Assembly: GCA_964017235.1 (NCBI GenBank)
Contig: OZ024931.1
Span: 101,078,221 to 101,142,220, forward strand
Direction of reading: 5' to 3'
Source: Sabellastarte sp. h YS-2021
Taxonomy: Eukaryota > Annelida > Polychaeta > Sabellida > Sabellidae
Length of the DNA: 64,000 bases
A program made the translations under genes and the position numbers. Positions 53,601 to 64,000 of this stretch are shown piece by piece. Each line of letters opens with the position of its first letter. The stretch's first letter is position 1. The notes beneath the pieces were generated by a model. It made no database searches. It had not been told where the DNA came from and saw nothing but the letters and a program-made list of their open reading frames with translations.

Positions 53601-54430
53601 TCCCCAGACAAAAATGAGGCATATACTGGATTCAGCTCCCACGCCACCACCGAGACATTTGAGGTCCACAGTTTTAATGTCAAGATCACCTTAAGGTATC
53701 ATAAAAAATTCATCGAGATCCAATTTATAGACTTTTTGCCACTTTCAACCCTATAATTTTCAAACTTTGTGGCTCAAAGAGATGAAATTTTATCTGGGAA
53801 TACATTAATATGTTCTTTGTACATGTGTGAAATACCAAGGCTTTAAGTAGACATTTAGTCTGTGTAAGGCCCATAAATATGCCACCCGATTGACCTTTCG
53901 TTGTATATTTTTCACATATTTTGCTCTGTAATTTGGAAATGGTAAGTCTGAGAAGTGTCAAACTGTATTAGACATAACTTGTATGTGTAATTGTTGACTG
54001 TGGAAAGTTAGAGGTCTTTAGTTTTAATCTTAAGGTGTCCTAAAGGTTTCTTAAAATAACCCCACAAACCCAATTTATGGATATTTACCACTTTTAAGCC
54101 CTGTAACTGTAATATTTGTCTCATAGACCTGAAATCTCATCTTGCAATTATTAATATGTTCTTTCCAAAAGTCGAGGCTTTTAAGTATACACTTTACCTG
54201 AACATTGGGCCCATAAATACCCAACAGTGACATTTTTCAACATTTTCCACATATTTTGCCCTGTAATTTGGAAATCGACAAGTCTCAAACTGTATGAGAT
54301 ATAACTTCTGTGTATGGTCTTTGCAGAAAATTTGTAGTCTGTAGCTTAAATTTTCGGGTCACTTTTAGGTCTGAAAAAATGCCCACAGGGACCTAATTTA
54401 TAAACTTTTTGCCACTTTTTAAGCTCTGAA
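53601..54430. repeat. Family P repeat
   Basis: Starts TCCCCAGACAAAAATGAGGC and continues with the ~330-350-bp body units (ACATATTTTGCTCTGTAATT near 53917, ACATATTTTGCCCTGTAATT near 54249). Confidence 0.7.
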
Positions 54431-54860
54431 GATGATCTGGGTGATCTACCACATCTGAAGATGATTTGGGTGATCTACCACATAGCGAAGTTACACAACT
54501 GTAGCTCTTTGCATAACTGAGTAATAGCTACTAAAATGAGTAAATGTCTTTTTCTTTAAAAGTATTGGACATAGACAATTTCTTTTAAGTAAGTCCTTCA
54601 CCTACTTTTGGGCGATCTACCACATAGTGAAGTTGCAGAACTGCAGCTCTTTGGGTGGCCGAGTAATAGCCACTAAAATGAGTAAATGTGTTTTATCTCT
54701 AAAGTGTTACAGATAGGCAATTTCTTCTAAATAAGTCCTTTACCTACTTTTGGATGATCTACTACATAGTAAAGTTGCGGAATTGTAGCTCTGCATTTCA
54801 GAGTAATAGCTACTAAAATGACTAAATGTCTTTTATCTTTGAAAGTATTGCAGTCAAACA
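54431..54860. repeat. ~160-bp family, three units
   Basis: CTACCACATAGTGAAGTTGC, TGAGTAATAGC-type and AAAATGAGTAAATGTC phrases recur about every 140-150 bases. Confidence 0.65.
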
Positions 54861-54949
54861 TTAAAGTCCCTCTTGCTTATTGTCACTTCTACATGTTCCT
54901 CCATCTCACAAGAAAATCTATATTCCACTCTCTTTAGTACATCTAATTT

Positions 54950-55260
54950 ATACAGCGGGAGACGATTGCATGTGTCAGAATACTTGTTATATATAACACT
55001 ACCAAAGTATATGACCTTAGCTGCTTGACAACTTGTCTTTGGGTGTTTGTTACATATAACACAACCAAAGTATATGACCTTTTAGCTGCTTGACTTGTCT
55101 TTGGGTGTTTGTTATATATAACACAACCAAAGTATATAACCTTAATAGCTGCTTGACAACTTGGCTTTGGCTGTTTGTTATATATAACACTACCAAAGTA
55201 TATGACCTTAGCTGCTTGACTACTTGTCTTTGGGTGTTTTTGGTTTGCATACACACCAAA
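54950..55260. repeat. 62-65-bp minisatellite
   Basis: CTTGTCTTTGGGTGTTTGTT or a close variant recurs at about 55033, 55095, 55160 and 55224, each followed by ATATAACACNACCAAAGTAT and GACCTTAGCTGCTTGAC. Confidence 0.85.
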
Positions 55261-55551
55261 GTGTTATAGTTCCCACACACCATGTCCTTTAGTAATTGTT
55301 AACAAATACCAGGGAATGTGACCTTAAGAGTTGCAACACACCTTGTCCTTGAGTACTTGTTAACAAATACCAAAGCATATGGCTGCAAAAGTAAACAGAG
55401 ACATGACCTGTTAAGATTTTGGTTTGGCTCTTGGATAAATACAGTTTCTATGACCAAAGATAGATCACTTTTGGAATGTCTCTGCATATGTACATATGCC
55501 AGTACCAATGAAGACAAATGAAAAATTATTAAATTAAATAAAGTAATTATA

Positions 55552-57240
55552 TCCCCAGATGAAAGTCGGGTATATATTGGATTCAGGTCCGTCGAAATTT
55601 CCTTGTGTACATGATAACTCAAAAATGGATCAGTAGTTTTTTTTTCAAACTTGGTACACATGTTAAGGGTGCCCAAAGGAAGATCCCTATTTTAAGGTGA
55701 CCTTAAACTCCCAATAATAAAAAAGTTATGGCCACCTTAAGCTCAGAAATTTGACTTTTGGCCACTTAGAGCCCTCTCGGTCAGAAACTATGAGGCTCAT
55801 CTGGCTAAACTTTTACCTGAGAACACATTAATATAATCTTAGTACATGTGTTGAAAATCAAGACTTGATTAAAGACTTCAAGTTGAGGATAAAATTGTGT
55901 TTGAGGCCCATAAAGACCCCACCCAAGTGACCCTTTTTCGACATTTTCCATATATTTGGCCCTATAACTTGGAAATAGTAAGCCCAAAAAGTCTCAAACT
56001 GTATTAGATATAAGTTCTATGTGTAATATTTGTGTGTGACAAAGTTGAAGTCTGAAGCTTTAATTTTACGGTCACATTGAGGTCTCTAAAATGCCCACAG
56101 AGACCCAATATTTGGACTTTTTGCTATTTTTAAGCCCTGTGGCTATTAAACTGTGTAACTGATAGAGCTGAAATCTCATCTACGAATATGTTATTATGTG
56201 CTCATTACATGTGCCAGAAATCAAGGCTTTAAATACACATTTAACCTGTGTATGACGACAATAACTACCCATCCTAGTGACCCTTTTCCGACATTTTCCA
56301 CATATTTTGCCCTATAACTTGGAAATGGTAAGTGTGAGAAGTCTCAAACTTTATTAGATATAAATTCTGTGAGTAATATTTGTGTGTGACAAATTTGAAG
56401 TCTGGACTTTAATTTTAAGGTCACATTGAGGTCTCTAAAATGCCCACAGGGGCTCAATAATTGGACTTTTTGCCATTTTTAAGCCCTGTGGCTGTTAAAC
56501 TATGTAACTGATAAAGCTGAAATCTGATCTGGGAATATGTTATTATGTTCTTTTTACATGTGCCAGAAATCAAGGTTTTAAATATGCATTTCACCTGTGT
56601 ATGAGGACCATAACCACCCATCCAAGTGACCCTTTTTTGACATTTTTCACATATTTTGCCCTATAACTTGGAAATGGTAAGCCTAAGAAGTCTCAAACTG
56701 TAATAGATATAAATTCTATGTGTAATATTTGTATGTGACTAATTTGAAGTCTAAAGTTTTAATTTTAAGGTCACATTGATGTCTCTAAAAGGCCCACAGA
56801 GACCCAATATTTGGATTTTTTGCCACTTTTAATTCCTGTTACTGTCAAAGTATGTGCCTCATAGAGCTGAAATCTCATCTTGGAATATATTGATATGTTC
56901 TTTTACAAAAATCAAGGCTTTAAAGTAGACATTTAGCCTGTCCAGGAGGCCCTTAAGTGCCCACCTGAGTTACCTTTACTTGTGTATTAGGCCAATAGGT
57001 TGACTTTTCTGCTACATTTTTTCACATATTGTGCCTTCTAACTAGAAATGTATTTTTGATGAAACTCCAAAAAATACTCACAGGGACCCAATTTATGAAC
57101 TTTTTGCCTATTTTAAGCCCTGTAGCTGTCAAACTGTGGCTAATTTACCTGAAATCTCATTTGAGAATATATTAGTATGTTCTTTTCACATATGTCAAAA
57201 ATTAAGGCTTTAAGGTCACTTTTAAATAGTGTAACCAACC
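55552..57240. repeat. Family P repeat, long copy with ~350-bp units
   Basis: Starts TCCCCAGATGAAAGTCGGG. Body phrase positions 55949, 56299, 56648 and about 57023 give a 350-base period. It is the best-preserved downstream copy. Confidence 0.75.
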
Positions 57241-57249
57241 CGTCTATCA

Positions 57250-57930
57250 GATTGATGTGTCCGACATCCATCTGTGTATTCGTGTAATTCCATCTGTTCG
57301 TTTGTCCATTTTTTGTCCATTTGTTTGTTTGTCAACATTTCCGTTTCTGGACTCTAACTCAAAAAAGCTTTGTCCAATTGAATTCAAACTTGACAGAGAG
57401 ATAGATCACCGTCATAGCTATGTTCCTTTCGAAATTGGTGAAATTCCATCTGTTCATTTGTCCGTTTTTTGTCCGTTTATCTGTCCGTCAACATTCTGTT
57501 TTCGGACTCCAACTTGAAAACGCTTTGTCCAATTGAATTCAAACTTGACAGAGAGATAGATCACCATCATAGCTAGGTTTCTTTTGAAATTGGTGTAATT
57601 CCGTCTGTTCGTTTGTCCGCCTTTTGTCCATTTGTCTGTCCGTCAACATTTCCGTATCTGGACTCTAACTCAAAAATGCTTTGTCCAATTGAATTAAAAC
57701 TTAACAGGGAGATAGATCATCATCATAGCTAGGTTCCTTTCGAAATTGGTGTAATTCCGTCTGTTCGTTTGTCTGTTTTTTGTCTGTTTGTCTGTCAACA
57801 TTTCCATTTCCGGACTCTAACTTGAAAACACTTTGTCCAATCGAATTCAAACTTGACAGGGAGATAGATCACCATCATAGCTAAATTGCTTTTGAAATTG
57901 GTGTTATTCCATTCATTTGTTTGTCCGTTT
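57250..57930. repeat. ~155-bp tandem array, four units
   Basis: TTTGTCCAATTGAATTCAAA recurs at about 57371, 57526, 57682 and 57834, with CTTGACAGAGAGATAGATCA and TCTGTTCGTTTGTCCG between. The lysine/serine-rich frames are not coding. Confidence 0.8.
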
Positions 57931-58321
57931 ATAGCATAAATACAATTATGTAACATTTCCTTCCTTGTTTCTAAATTTAATTACAGCAGTCGTTAACCTT
58001 ATTGTTATACAGAGCTTATTAACAAATCAAGGAAACGTTATTAAATGCAATGGCATCAGACTTAATACTGGTATAAATATGTATTGCACGTAAAATGTCA
58101 TGAAACGGTAAACAGTCTAATATATCACATCCGCAACACACAGTCAAATAATACTTTTAAATGCAATGACAGCTTATTTTATACTGATCCAATTTAAAGT
58201 CAAACAAATGTCACAATAGAGAGTATGTCGTATCATACCATTTTGCCATGCTGTTGCACCCACAGGTGAATTGTAATAATGTTTAAGGTACAGTTTTTGT
58301 TTCTTAGCCATTTCAGTGTCC
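57931..58321. other. Spacer; nothing recognised
   Basis: AT-rich DNA between the 155-bp array and the transposase pseudogene. Could be the 3' flank of the Harbinger-like element. Confidence 0.45.
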
Positions 58322-59516
58322 CTATTGCCAGCAGTCGCCTATCTCCATGTCCTGCAAATTCACACCTTGTCTCCACTGTCCAGGCACCAGCCTGTGATGT
58401 TCATCCTCGTCGTCCACAATACCATGATGCACACCTGGGTATCGAATTCTCATGATATTGTGCAGTACACAACAGGCCAATACAATTGAAGTGACAGTGT
58501 CATTGTGTTGATTCATAGTAGTGAGCAAACATCCTAATCTATTGGCAATGATGCCAAATGCATTCACCACAACCTTGTGTGCACGTGAAAGTCTCTAGTT
58601 AAATATTCTCAGGTCATCTGGTAGCATATGTCCGCTGAAGGGTTTCATGAGCCATTTGCGAAGTGAAAAGTCATTGTCCCCAATAGGAAAGTATGACACT
58701 GGACAGTCATCACCGGGAAATGGTTCAGCTGCAGGGACCTGCAGAGTACCATTGATGATGCCTGCCCTCAGTTGCGAATTGTTAAATATCTGTGCATCAC
58801 AACTTGATCTGTTGATGCCCACATCCACCAAAAATGAACTTGTAGTTGGCATTCACATGGGCAAAGAGATTGATTGAGTGGTAACCCTTGTAATACAATG
58901 ACCCACCATTCCTAGAACATGTTATCCCCACATGCTTCCTATCTATTGCCCCCAAGGTGTGGTGGAAATTCCACCGTGAAGAAAATTCTGCAGCCACAGC
59001 TTTCCACTCAGCGCTGGTCCTAGGGAAATGCATAACCTCGGCTGAGTATTTATCAAAAATGGCATCACAGCACTCACAGACAATCCTGGAAATGGTGTTG
59101 TGGGCCACACGAAAGCCATACATCAGGCTTTGATATCTCTCACTGGTTGCCAGGAAGCGGAGTGTAATGGCAAGTCTGCAACCAAGATTGATTGCTTTGT
59201 GGTACCAGGTGTCAAACTTCTCTATCCTTGGTCCCACTTATGTTAGAATTTCTTGAAACATAGCAGGGTCCATACGAACAAAAATATGGAAGGCTGCCAC
59301 ATCTTCATTCTGCAATTCAGTCATAAGCCTGTTATAGTGGCCATAATTGAGTCAACTGGCCAGCCAAGGTCTGATCCAGTACCTTCGGGTCCTGGGTTGA
59401 CGCCTTCTCCGCCTCTCCAAAATAATTTTTGCCAAGATTATGTCTTCCTTCGAGGCTTCTCTCTGAACATCATGAATCTACTGCAATAGTCTGAGCCTCT
59501 GTATATGGTTTGCCAT
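58322..59516 (-). pseudogene. PIF/Harbinger transposase pseudogene, nearly full length
   Basis: From the ATG at 59514-59516 about 398 codons can be followed with breaks. The N-terminus is MANHIQRLRLLQ, then a stop, a basic stretch and RTRRYWIRPWLA. Another stop and FHIFVRMDPAMFQEILT, a third stop, then GPRIEKFDTWYHKAINLG follow. LGAIDRKHVGI holds the first catalytic D and DVGINRSSCDAQIF the second. A frameshift lies near 58800-58850, a stop near 58595, then KVVVNAFGIIANRL, where the usual catalytic E (VENAFG) is V. At least four stops or shifts and the lost acid show it is dead. No MADF partner was found beside it. Confidence 0.85.
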
Positions 59517-60240
59517 TTTGTCTAACTACTCCCATGTGTTCACTTGCAAAAAATGAATGAATGAGATCTGGATCTGGAAGCAGCTATTTATATGGAAAAG
59601 CATTCTGGTGATGATTAATTCTCAACACATTCTCTCTGGATCCTCAATCCTAGCAGCACCATCTCCGGATATGCGCTGTCCATCACCCTGGATCTCCAGG
59701 AATCGCTATATAGTCACAAGTCGTTCTCTGTAATGCGAAACATATTCTTGCTATGTCATACTTCTGTCTCCATACATTGCCATGATCGTACCAATTTCTC
59801 AGAAAATTGCCCACAAATCGCAATGAGTTCGTACAAATATCATTAAAACCTCACAAACCCTCATGCAGGCATCATAGAATGGTCACAGAAAATCGTAGAT
59901 TTCTGGATTTTTAACCATGTGACTGCAGTTTCATTATAGTCGCAGCACACTTGCCACTGTGGGACCTGGGGATTACAAAGATGATACATTTGGAGTCTTT
60001 ACATACAAATATCAACAAACACCACAGCTGACTGGGATATATCACCTTTTGACAGCACTGATAAACTCTTCCTTTCAGTCGAAAAAGGCATAATTGCTCA
60101 AGGAATTTAATAACTTGATGCAGTTTTTTACTGTTTTAAGGTACACAAACTTTATTTAGATTTTCAACAGCAGACTCCTACATAAGCCTCTCTGTACACA
60201 GCAGTTGTTAATTATCTGAGGCAAGTGTACATTTCAGTGC
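59517..60240. other. Spacer; nothing recognised
   Basis: No ORF or repeat that I can match. May contain the missing ends of the Harbinger-like element. Confidence 0.45.
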
Positions 60241-62010
60241 ACTTCCCATGCAGCATTAGTTTGTTGTGTCACCACCATTTATGCTGCGTGGCATATAGGG
60301 ATTGCTTCGTCATCTCATTTTGTGGTGTCGGCGTCATCTGTCGTCGACGTCTGTCATCATCACACTTTGTATTCCGGACAGTATCTCAAAAATGGCTTGT
60401 CTGATTTAATTCAAATTGGCATGTGGGTGTAACTGCTTTTCAGGGTGTGCTGTATAGTTTGGTGACCTTAAACTCCCACTAGTAAGATACTTATATTGAG
60501 TTTAAGTTTTTTCGTTTCCGGACAGTATCTCAAAATGGCTTGATGGATTCAATTCAAATTTGGCATATGGTTGTAACTAGTTTTGAAGGTGTGCCCTATT
60601 TTAAGGTGACCTTAAGCTCCCACGTATGAAAAACTTATGTCCAGTTTACATTTTTTCTTTCTCCATGGAGTATACTGGAAATAACTTCAAAAATTTCATT
60701 CAACTTTTGCATGTATATGTAACTGGCCATAGGTAAGTGCCATACAATAAGTGACCTTAAACTCCCAGTAATAACAGAATTATATTCACTTTAAATTTGG
60801 TAATTTTTGAACAATATTTCAATATTGTACAATTCTAGGCATGTTTCAGTTGTGGATATAACAAACCTTGAACATAACCTTCAGGAAAAGATTTCCTTAA
60901 ACTCGCTACAATATACAGCAGTACAAGCAAACTTTGAGTTTAAGGTTGGGGCAATATTTTTGGTGTTTGGAAGATATTTTATATGCTCATTAGGACTTTT
61001 TACATTGATATTCATCATGTACATATATCTCCACCAAAAATGGTCTCTTTTGTAAGGTTATATTAAAAATTGCTGATATTTTTTAACGTATGAGTTTAAG
61101 GTTGCATTAGTTTGTGTCATTAGCAGCTTTGATGGAAGACATACATGGTCAGTGTCGTCGTCACACTTACTTTCCAGACAGTATCTCAAAAATAGCTTGA
61201 TGAATTAAATTCCAATTTGGCATGTCGATGTAACTGTTCCTCAAGGTGTGCCCTATTTAAGGTGACTTTAAACTCACAGTAGTAAGATACTTATATTTAG
61301 TTGAAGGTTTTTCGTTTCCGGACAGTATCTCAAAAATTTGTTGACGGATTCAATTCAAATTTGGCATGTGGTTGTAACTGGTTTTCAAAGTGTGCCCTAT
61401 TTTAAAGTGACCTTAAACTCTCATGTATTTAAAAGTTATGTTGAGTTTACATTATTTTTCCATAGAGTATACTGGACATAACTTGAGAAATTTCATTCAA
61501 ATTTTGCATGTATATGTAACTGGCCATAGATAAGTGTCATACAATAAGGTGACCTTAAGCTCCCAGTAATAACAGAATTATATTCATTTTAAGTTGGGCA
61601 ATTTTTGAACATTATTTCAAATACTGTGCAATTCTAGGCATGTTTCAGTTGTGGATGTTATAAACTTTGAACAGAGCCTCCAGGAAAAGATTATTTTAAA
61701 CTCCTTACCTTAAACTATTATTGACTTTAAGGTTGGGACAATTGTTTTGGTGTTTGGAAGATATTTGATATGCTGAGATTTTTTCAGCGATATTCATCAT
61801 GTACATATATTTAGACAAAAAGAAAAAGGTCTCTTTTGTAAGGTTACAATAAATTGCTGACATTTTAGAAACTTATGAGTTTAAGGTTGTAACAGTTTGG
61901 TGTCACTCAGCTGTGATGGGTCACCTATAGGACCAGCATCGTCATCACACTTTGTTTCTGGAAAATATGTCAAAAATTGCTTGTAGGATGAAATTCAAAT
62001 TTGGCATGTC
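60241..62010. repeat. ~800-bp tandem duplication of an intron-type repeat
   Basis: Two large units (about 60290-61130 and 61140-61930) and the start of a third. The phrase GGACAGTATCTCAAAAAT occurs at about 60376, 60518, 61178 and 61319. TTGAACAATATTTC-like text and CAATTCTAGGCATGTTTCAG occur at 60830 and 61630. No coding sequence. Confidence 0.7.
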
Positions 62011-62925
62011 GGTGTTGCCGGTGTAACGCGAGATAATGCATCCCCATAAATAGTGTATCCCCTCCTTTGATCTTTTTGGGGATGCATTATTTTTCTGCAA
62101 CATTTTGCATCCCAAACAATAGGGGGATTAGGGGGTGCAGAATATTGCAACAAAAAAGTGTATCCCCATCAAAAAAGTGTATCCCCTTGTCTTATTCAAA
62201 GGTATTGTCTCACAAGATATGAATAATAGGGGTGAGGTGTTTTAATATGTTGATTGAAATTGACTTAATGTGGCCTTAGCTAATCATTAGAGTCATTAAA
62301 TCAATAATATGATAATCACTCTTCAAATAGATCTATTGCCTTCTAATCCTGTACTAAGCAAGACACATGTATAATCTAATTTTACAGCATTTTTAAAATT
62401 ATATTTTCATTGTATATATAATGATATTCAGCACATGAGTGAATTCAACACAATATAAATTATGTGTTAATCTTTTACAAACTATGGGCAATTAGATTAG
62501 ACATCTAACATTAAAGGTATTTTAATATATATTCATCTTATTACTTTTGCAAACCATATAAATGGATTAGTTCAATGAAACTTGTACATGATATGTTCGA
62601 ATATTATCACAGAAAGCTAAAGTTGTATAAAAGAGTAATATCAAACTAAATAAATGCAAGTTCTGTAATTTAAGTGTAGGATTTAATGACTCCAACTTCT
62701 CTAAATTGTTTGATCATATTTACCCCCTCTATTGTTCAGCCAAATACTTACTGACTAGAGGGCACTAAAGTTTAATTGTAATCAACTTATTAATCAGCTA
62801 AGACATTGAGAAAATCAACATAAAGGGCGTGGCTTCCTGTTGAGACTGCAGGGGACCCAGCAACATACAGCCTGAGTAAATCCAATTAACTAATCACTAA
62901 CTAATCATCACAGGCCTTATGTCCC
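62011..62925. other. Spacer with a 14-bp inverted repeat
   Basis: ATAATGCATCCCCA (62033-62046) pairs exactly with TGGGGATGCATTAT (62077-62090). GTGTATCCCC words follow at 62054, 62159 and 62178. The rest is AT-rich and non-coding. Confidence 0.5.
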
Positions 62926-64000
62926 TATAGATAGATAGATAGATATTTTATTGCCTCCAAATGGAGAGAGATAAAATGTAAATACAATGCAATACAGACA
63001 AAAATTCTAGCATTATATGTAAGACAAATATATAAGATTAAACAGATTAACATAAGATAAAATCAGAATGGAGATAAGAAGTTATTCAACAGTATTCTTG
63101 ATCTATCACAGTCAGATTGTAATAAAAACAACACAGTGTCCTTTAGTCCCTTGTTTTCAGTATTATGAATTTCTTGCAGTATCTGTCTCTTGCATTTTTT
63201 AAAATAGGTAGTATCACATATGTATTCATTGAAATTTATATAATATTTGTGACTAGTTAACAGCACTCTATGTAAAATGTTTTTTTTTAGCTTAAAACTT
63301 CCCCGTTTACTATTTTTGAGAGCAGAAATGAGTAAAATTTATTAGAACGGGAGTTTGATAAAAGCAATGACCTAAAAAGAGAAAGTTCCTGGATACACAC
63401 TGATGTCTGAAGTGTTTTCATGTCTAAAGCTTGTAGCAAGGGTGAGCTCTTGCAGGAAGTTTTTAAACCCAGTGATGCTTTCAATAATTTTGTTTGAGCA
63501 GACTGGGCAAGGTGCAGTGCAGATTTTGATTGGAAAACACATTCCATGCCATATGTTAACACTGGCTGGACTGCAGCTTTGAAAATGTGAGAGCTAGTGG
63601 CAGGATTAGATCCATGTTGACACAATCCTGACCCTTGCAGAGCATAGAAGGCCTTACGCATTGCCTGAGTACGTGATTTAGCATGACTGTTGTGGTCATT
63701 TGCAAGCACTATGCCCAAGTGAATTATTTCTTGCTCTTCCACAAGCATTTCACCATTGAGGAACCACTGTCTTCCCTCGAACTTGCTCTTTCCAAAGGTC
63801 ATACACTTGGTTTTTGAAGGACTAAATTTTAGCCCATGCATTGTTATATAGTCTGTAGCTTCATCAATTAGAGTTTGCAAACCTGGTATGCTAAGACTAC
63901 TCAGTAAAAGATCATCTGCATAACAACATACATTGTAACTTACTCCATCAATATTTATTCCACAGGGCTTTGAGGATAACGTTTTAACAAGGTCTTGATA
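62926..64000 (-). mobile_element. Non-LTR retrotransposon (LINE), 3' part, runs off right edge
   Basis: Minus-strand RT ORF followed by about 140 bases of 3' sequence ending in a short (TATC)n run (ATAGATAGATAGATAGAT on plus, about 62931-62948). Short microsatellite tails are seen in CR1/L2-like and related LINE clades. No poly(A) tail. The 5' part is outside the window. Confidence 0.75.
63063..64000 (-). pseudogene. LINE ORF2 reverse transcriptase, C-terminal part, one frameshift
   Basis: The frame is open from the window edge to 63287. It shows the RT catalytic box YADDLLLSS near 63905, then GLKFSPSKTKCMTFGK, LGIVLANDHNSHAKSRTQAM and VQPVLTYGMECVFQ, typical of the thumb and following region of LINE RTs. 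The frame stops at 63287 beside a T9 run (63280-63288). The coding text resumes in another frame to 63063 (VLLTSHKYYINFNEY, TTYFKKCKRQILQEI). A homopolymer indel, real or from sequencing, explains the break. Confidence 0.8.

Noticed and set aside
54943-55283. Minus-strand frames of 103 and 77 codons
   Set aside because: They are repeat-encoded translations of the 62-65-bp minisatellite.
1-64000. tRNA, rRNA or tRNA-derived SINE sequences
   Set aside because: No region with convincing A and B box promoter words or cloverleaf potential was recognised by eye; a tRNAscan-type search would be decisive.

Overview
The window is eukaryotic nuclear DNA, most likely from an invertebrate and probably a bivalve mollusc. 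The evidence is a split gene with GT-AG introns, no bacterial gene organisation, AT-rich noncoding DNA, and a mixture of DIRS-type, Penelope-type, Harbinger-type, Helitron-like and LINE elements with many ~145-160 bp tandem arrays. The species assignment is inference; no marker gene is present.

Host gene. One convincing host gene lies on the plus strand. A TATA box (532-539) and a probable noncoding first exon ending at a donor at 780/781 precede five coding exons: 8760-8966, 9784-9852, 12783-12877, 15335-15479 and 52127-52261. The junction phases agree throughout. The product is a 216-residue four-helix membrane protein with MS4A/CD20-like architecture and a tyrosine-rich cytosolic tail. The 3' UTR runs to poly(A) signals at 53215 and 53306. 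Intron 5 is 36.6 kb and holds most of the mobile elements.

Intron contents. Introns 1-4 carry hairpin-led repeat elements, short Helitron-like elements ending in CTAG/T, a tandem duplication, a small TIR element and a 146-bp array rich in TGACCT half-sites. Intron 5 contains two DIRS-type tyrosine-recombinase retrotransposons. Copy 1 (16538-22976) is essentially intact, with gag, RT-RNase H, tyrosine recombinase, 173-bp inverted terminal repeats and an internal complementary region. Copy 2 (30620-37073) is heavily broken inside but has perfect ends. The intron also contains a 1.3-kb Helitron-like element built round a 147-bp array, a MULE-like element, a frameshifted Penelope-like element (41675-44546), and a Harbinger-like pair (MADF protein on plus, DDE transposase fragment on minus) between about 45.6 and 49.5 kb.

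Edges and downstream DNA. The left edge holds the 5' part of a minus-strand MADF/Myb-like ORF. Downstream of the host gene are more hairpin-led repeats, tandem arrays, a second decayed Harbinger transposase (58322-59516, minus) and the 3' end of a LINE running off the right edge (minus).

How it fits together. The genes do not form a pathway: one small membrane-protein gene is expanded by nested mobile DNA. I found no CRISPR array, operon, rRNA or tRNA gene. The most unusual points are the DIRS pair, the shared design of the hairpin-led Helitron-like families, the repeat that duplicates the exon 2 splice acceptor, and the dense CCTGGGACTAAG motif array beside a 36-bp perfect palindrome upstream of the Harbinger MADF gene.
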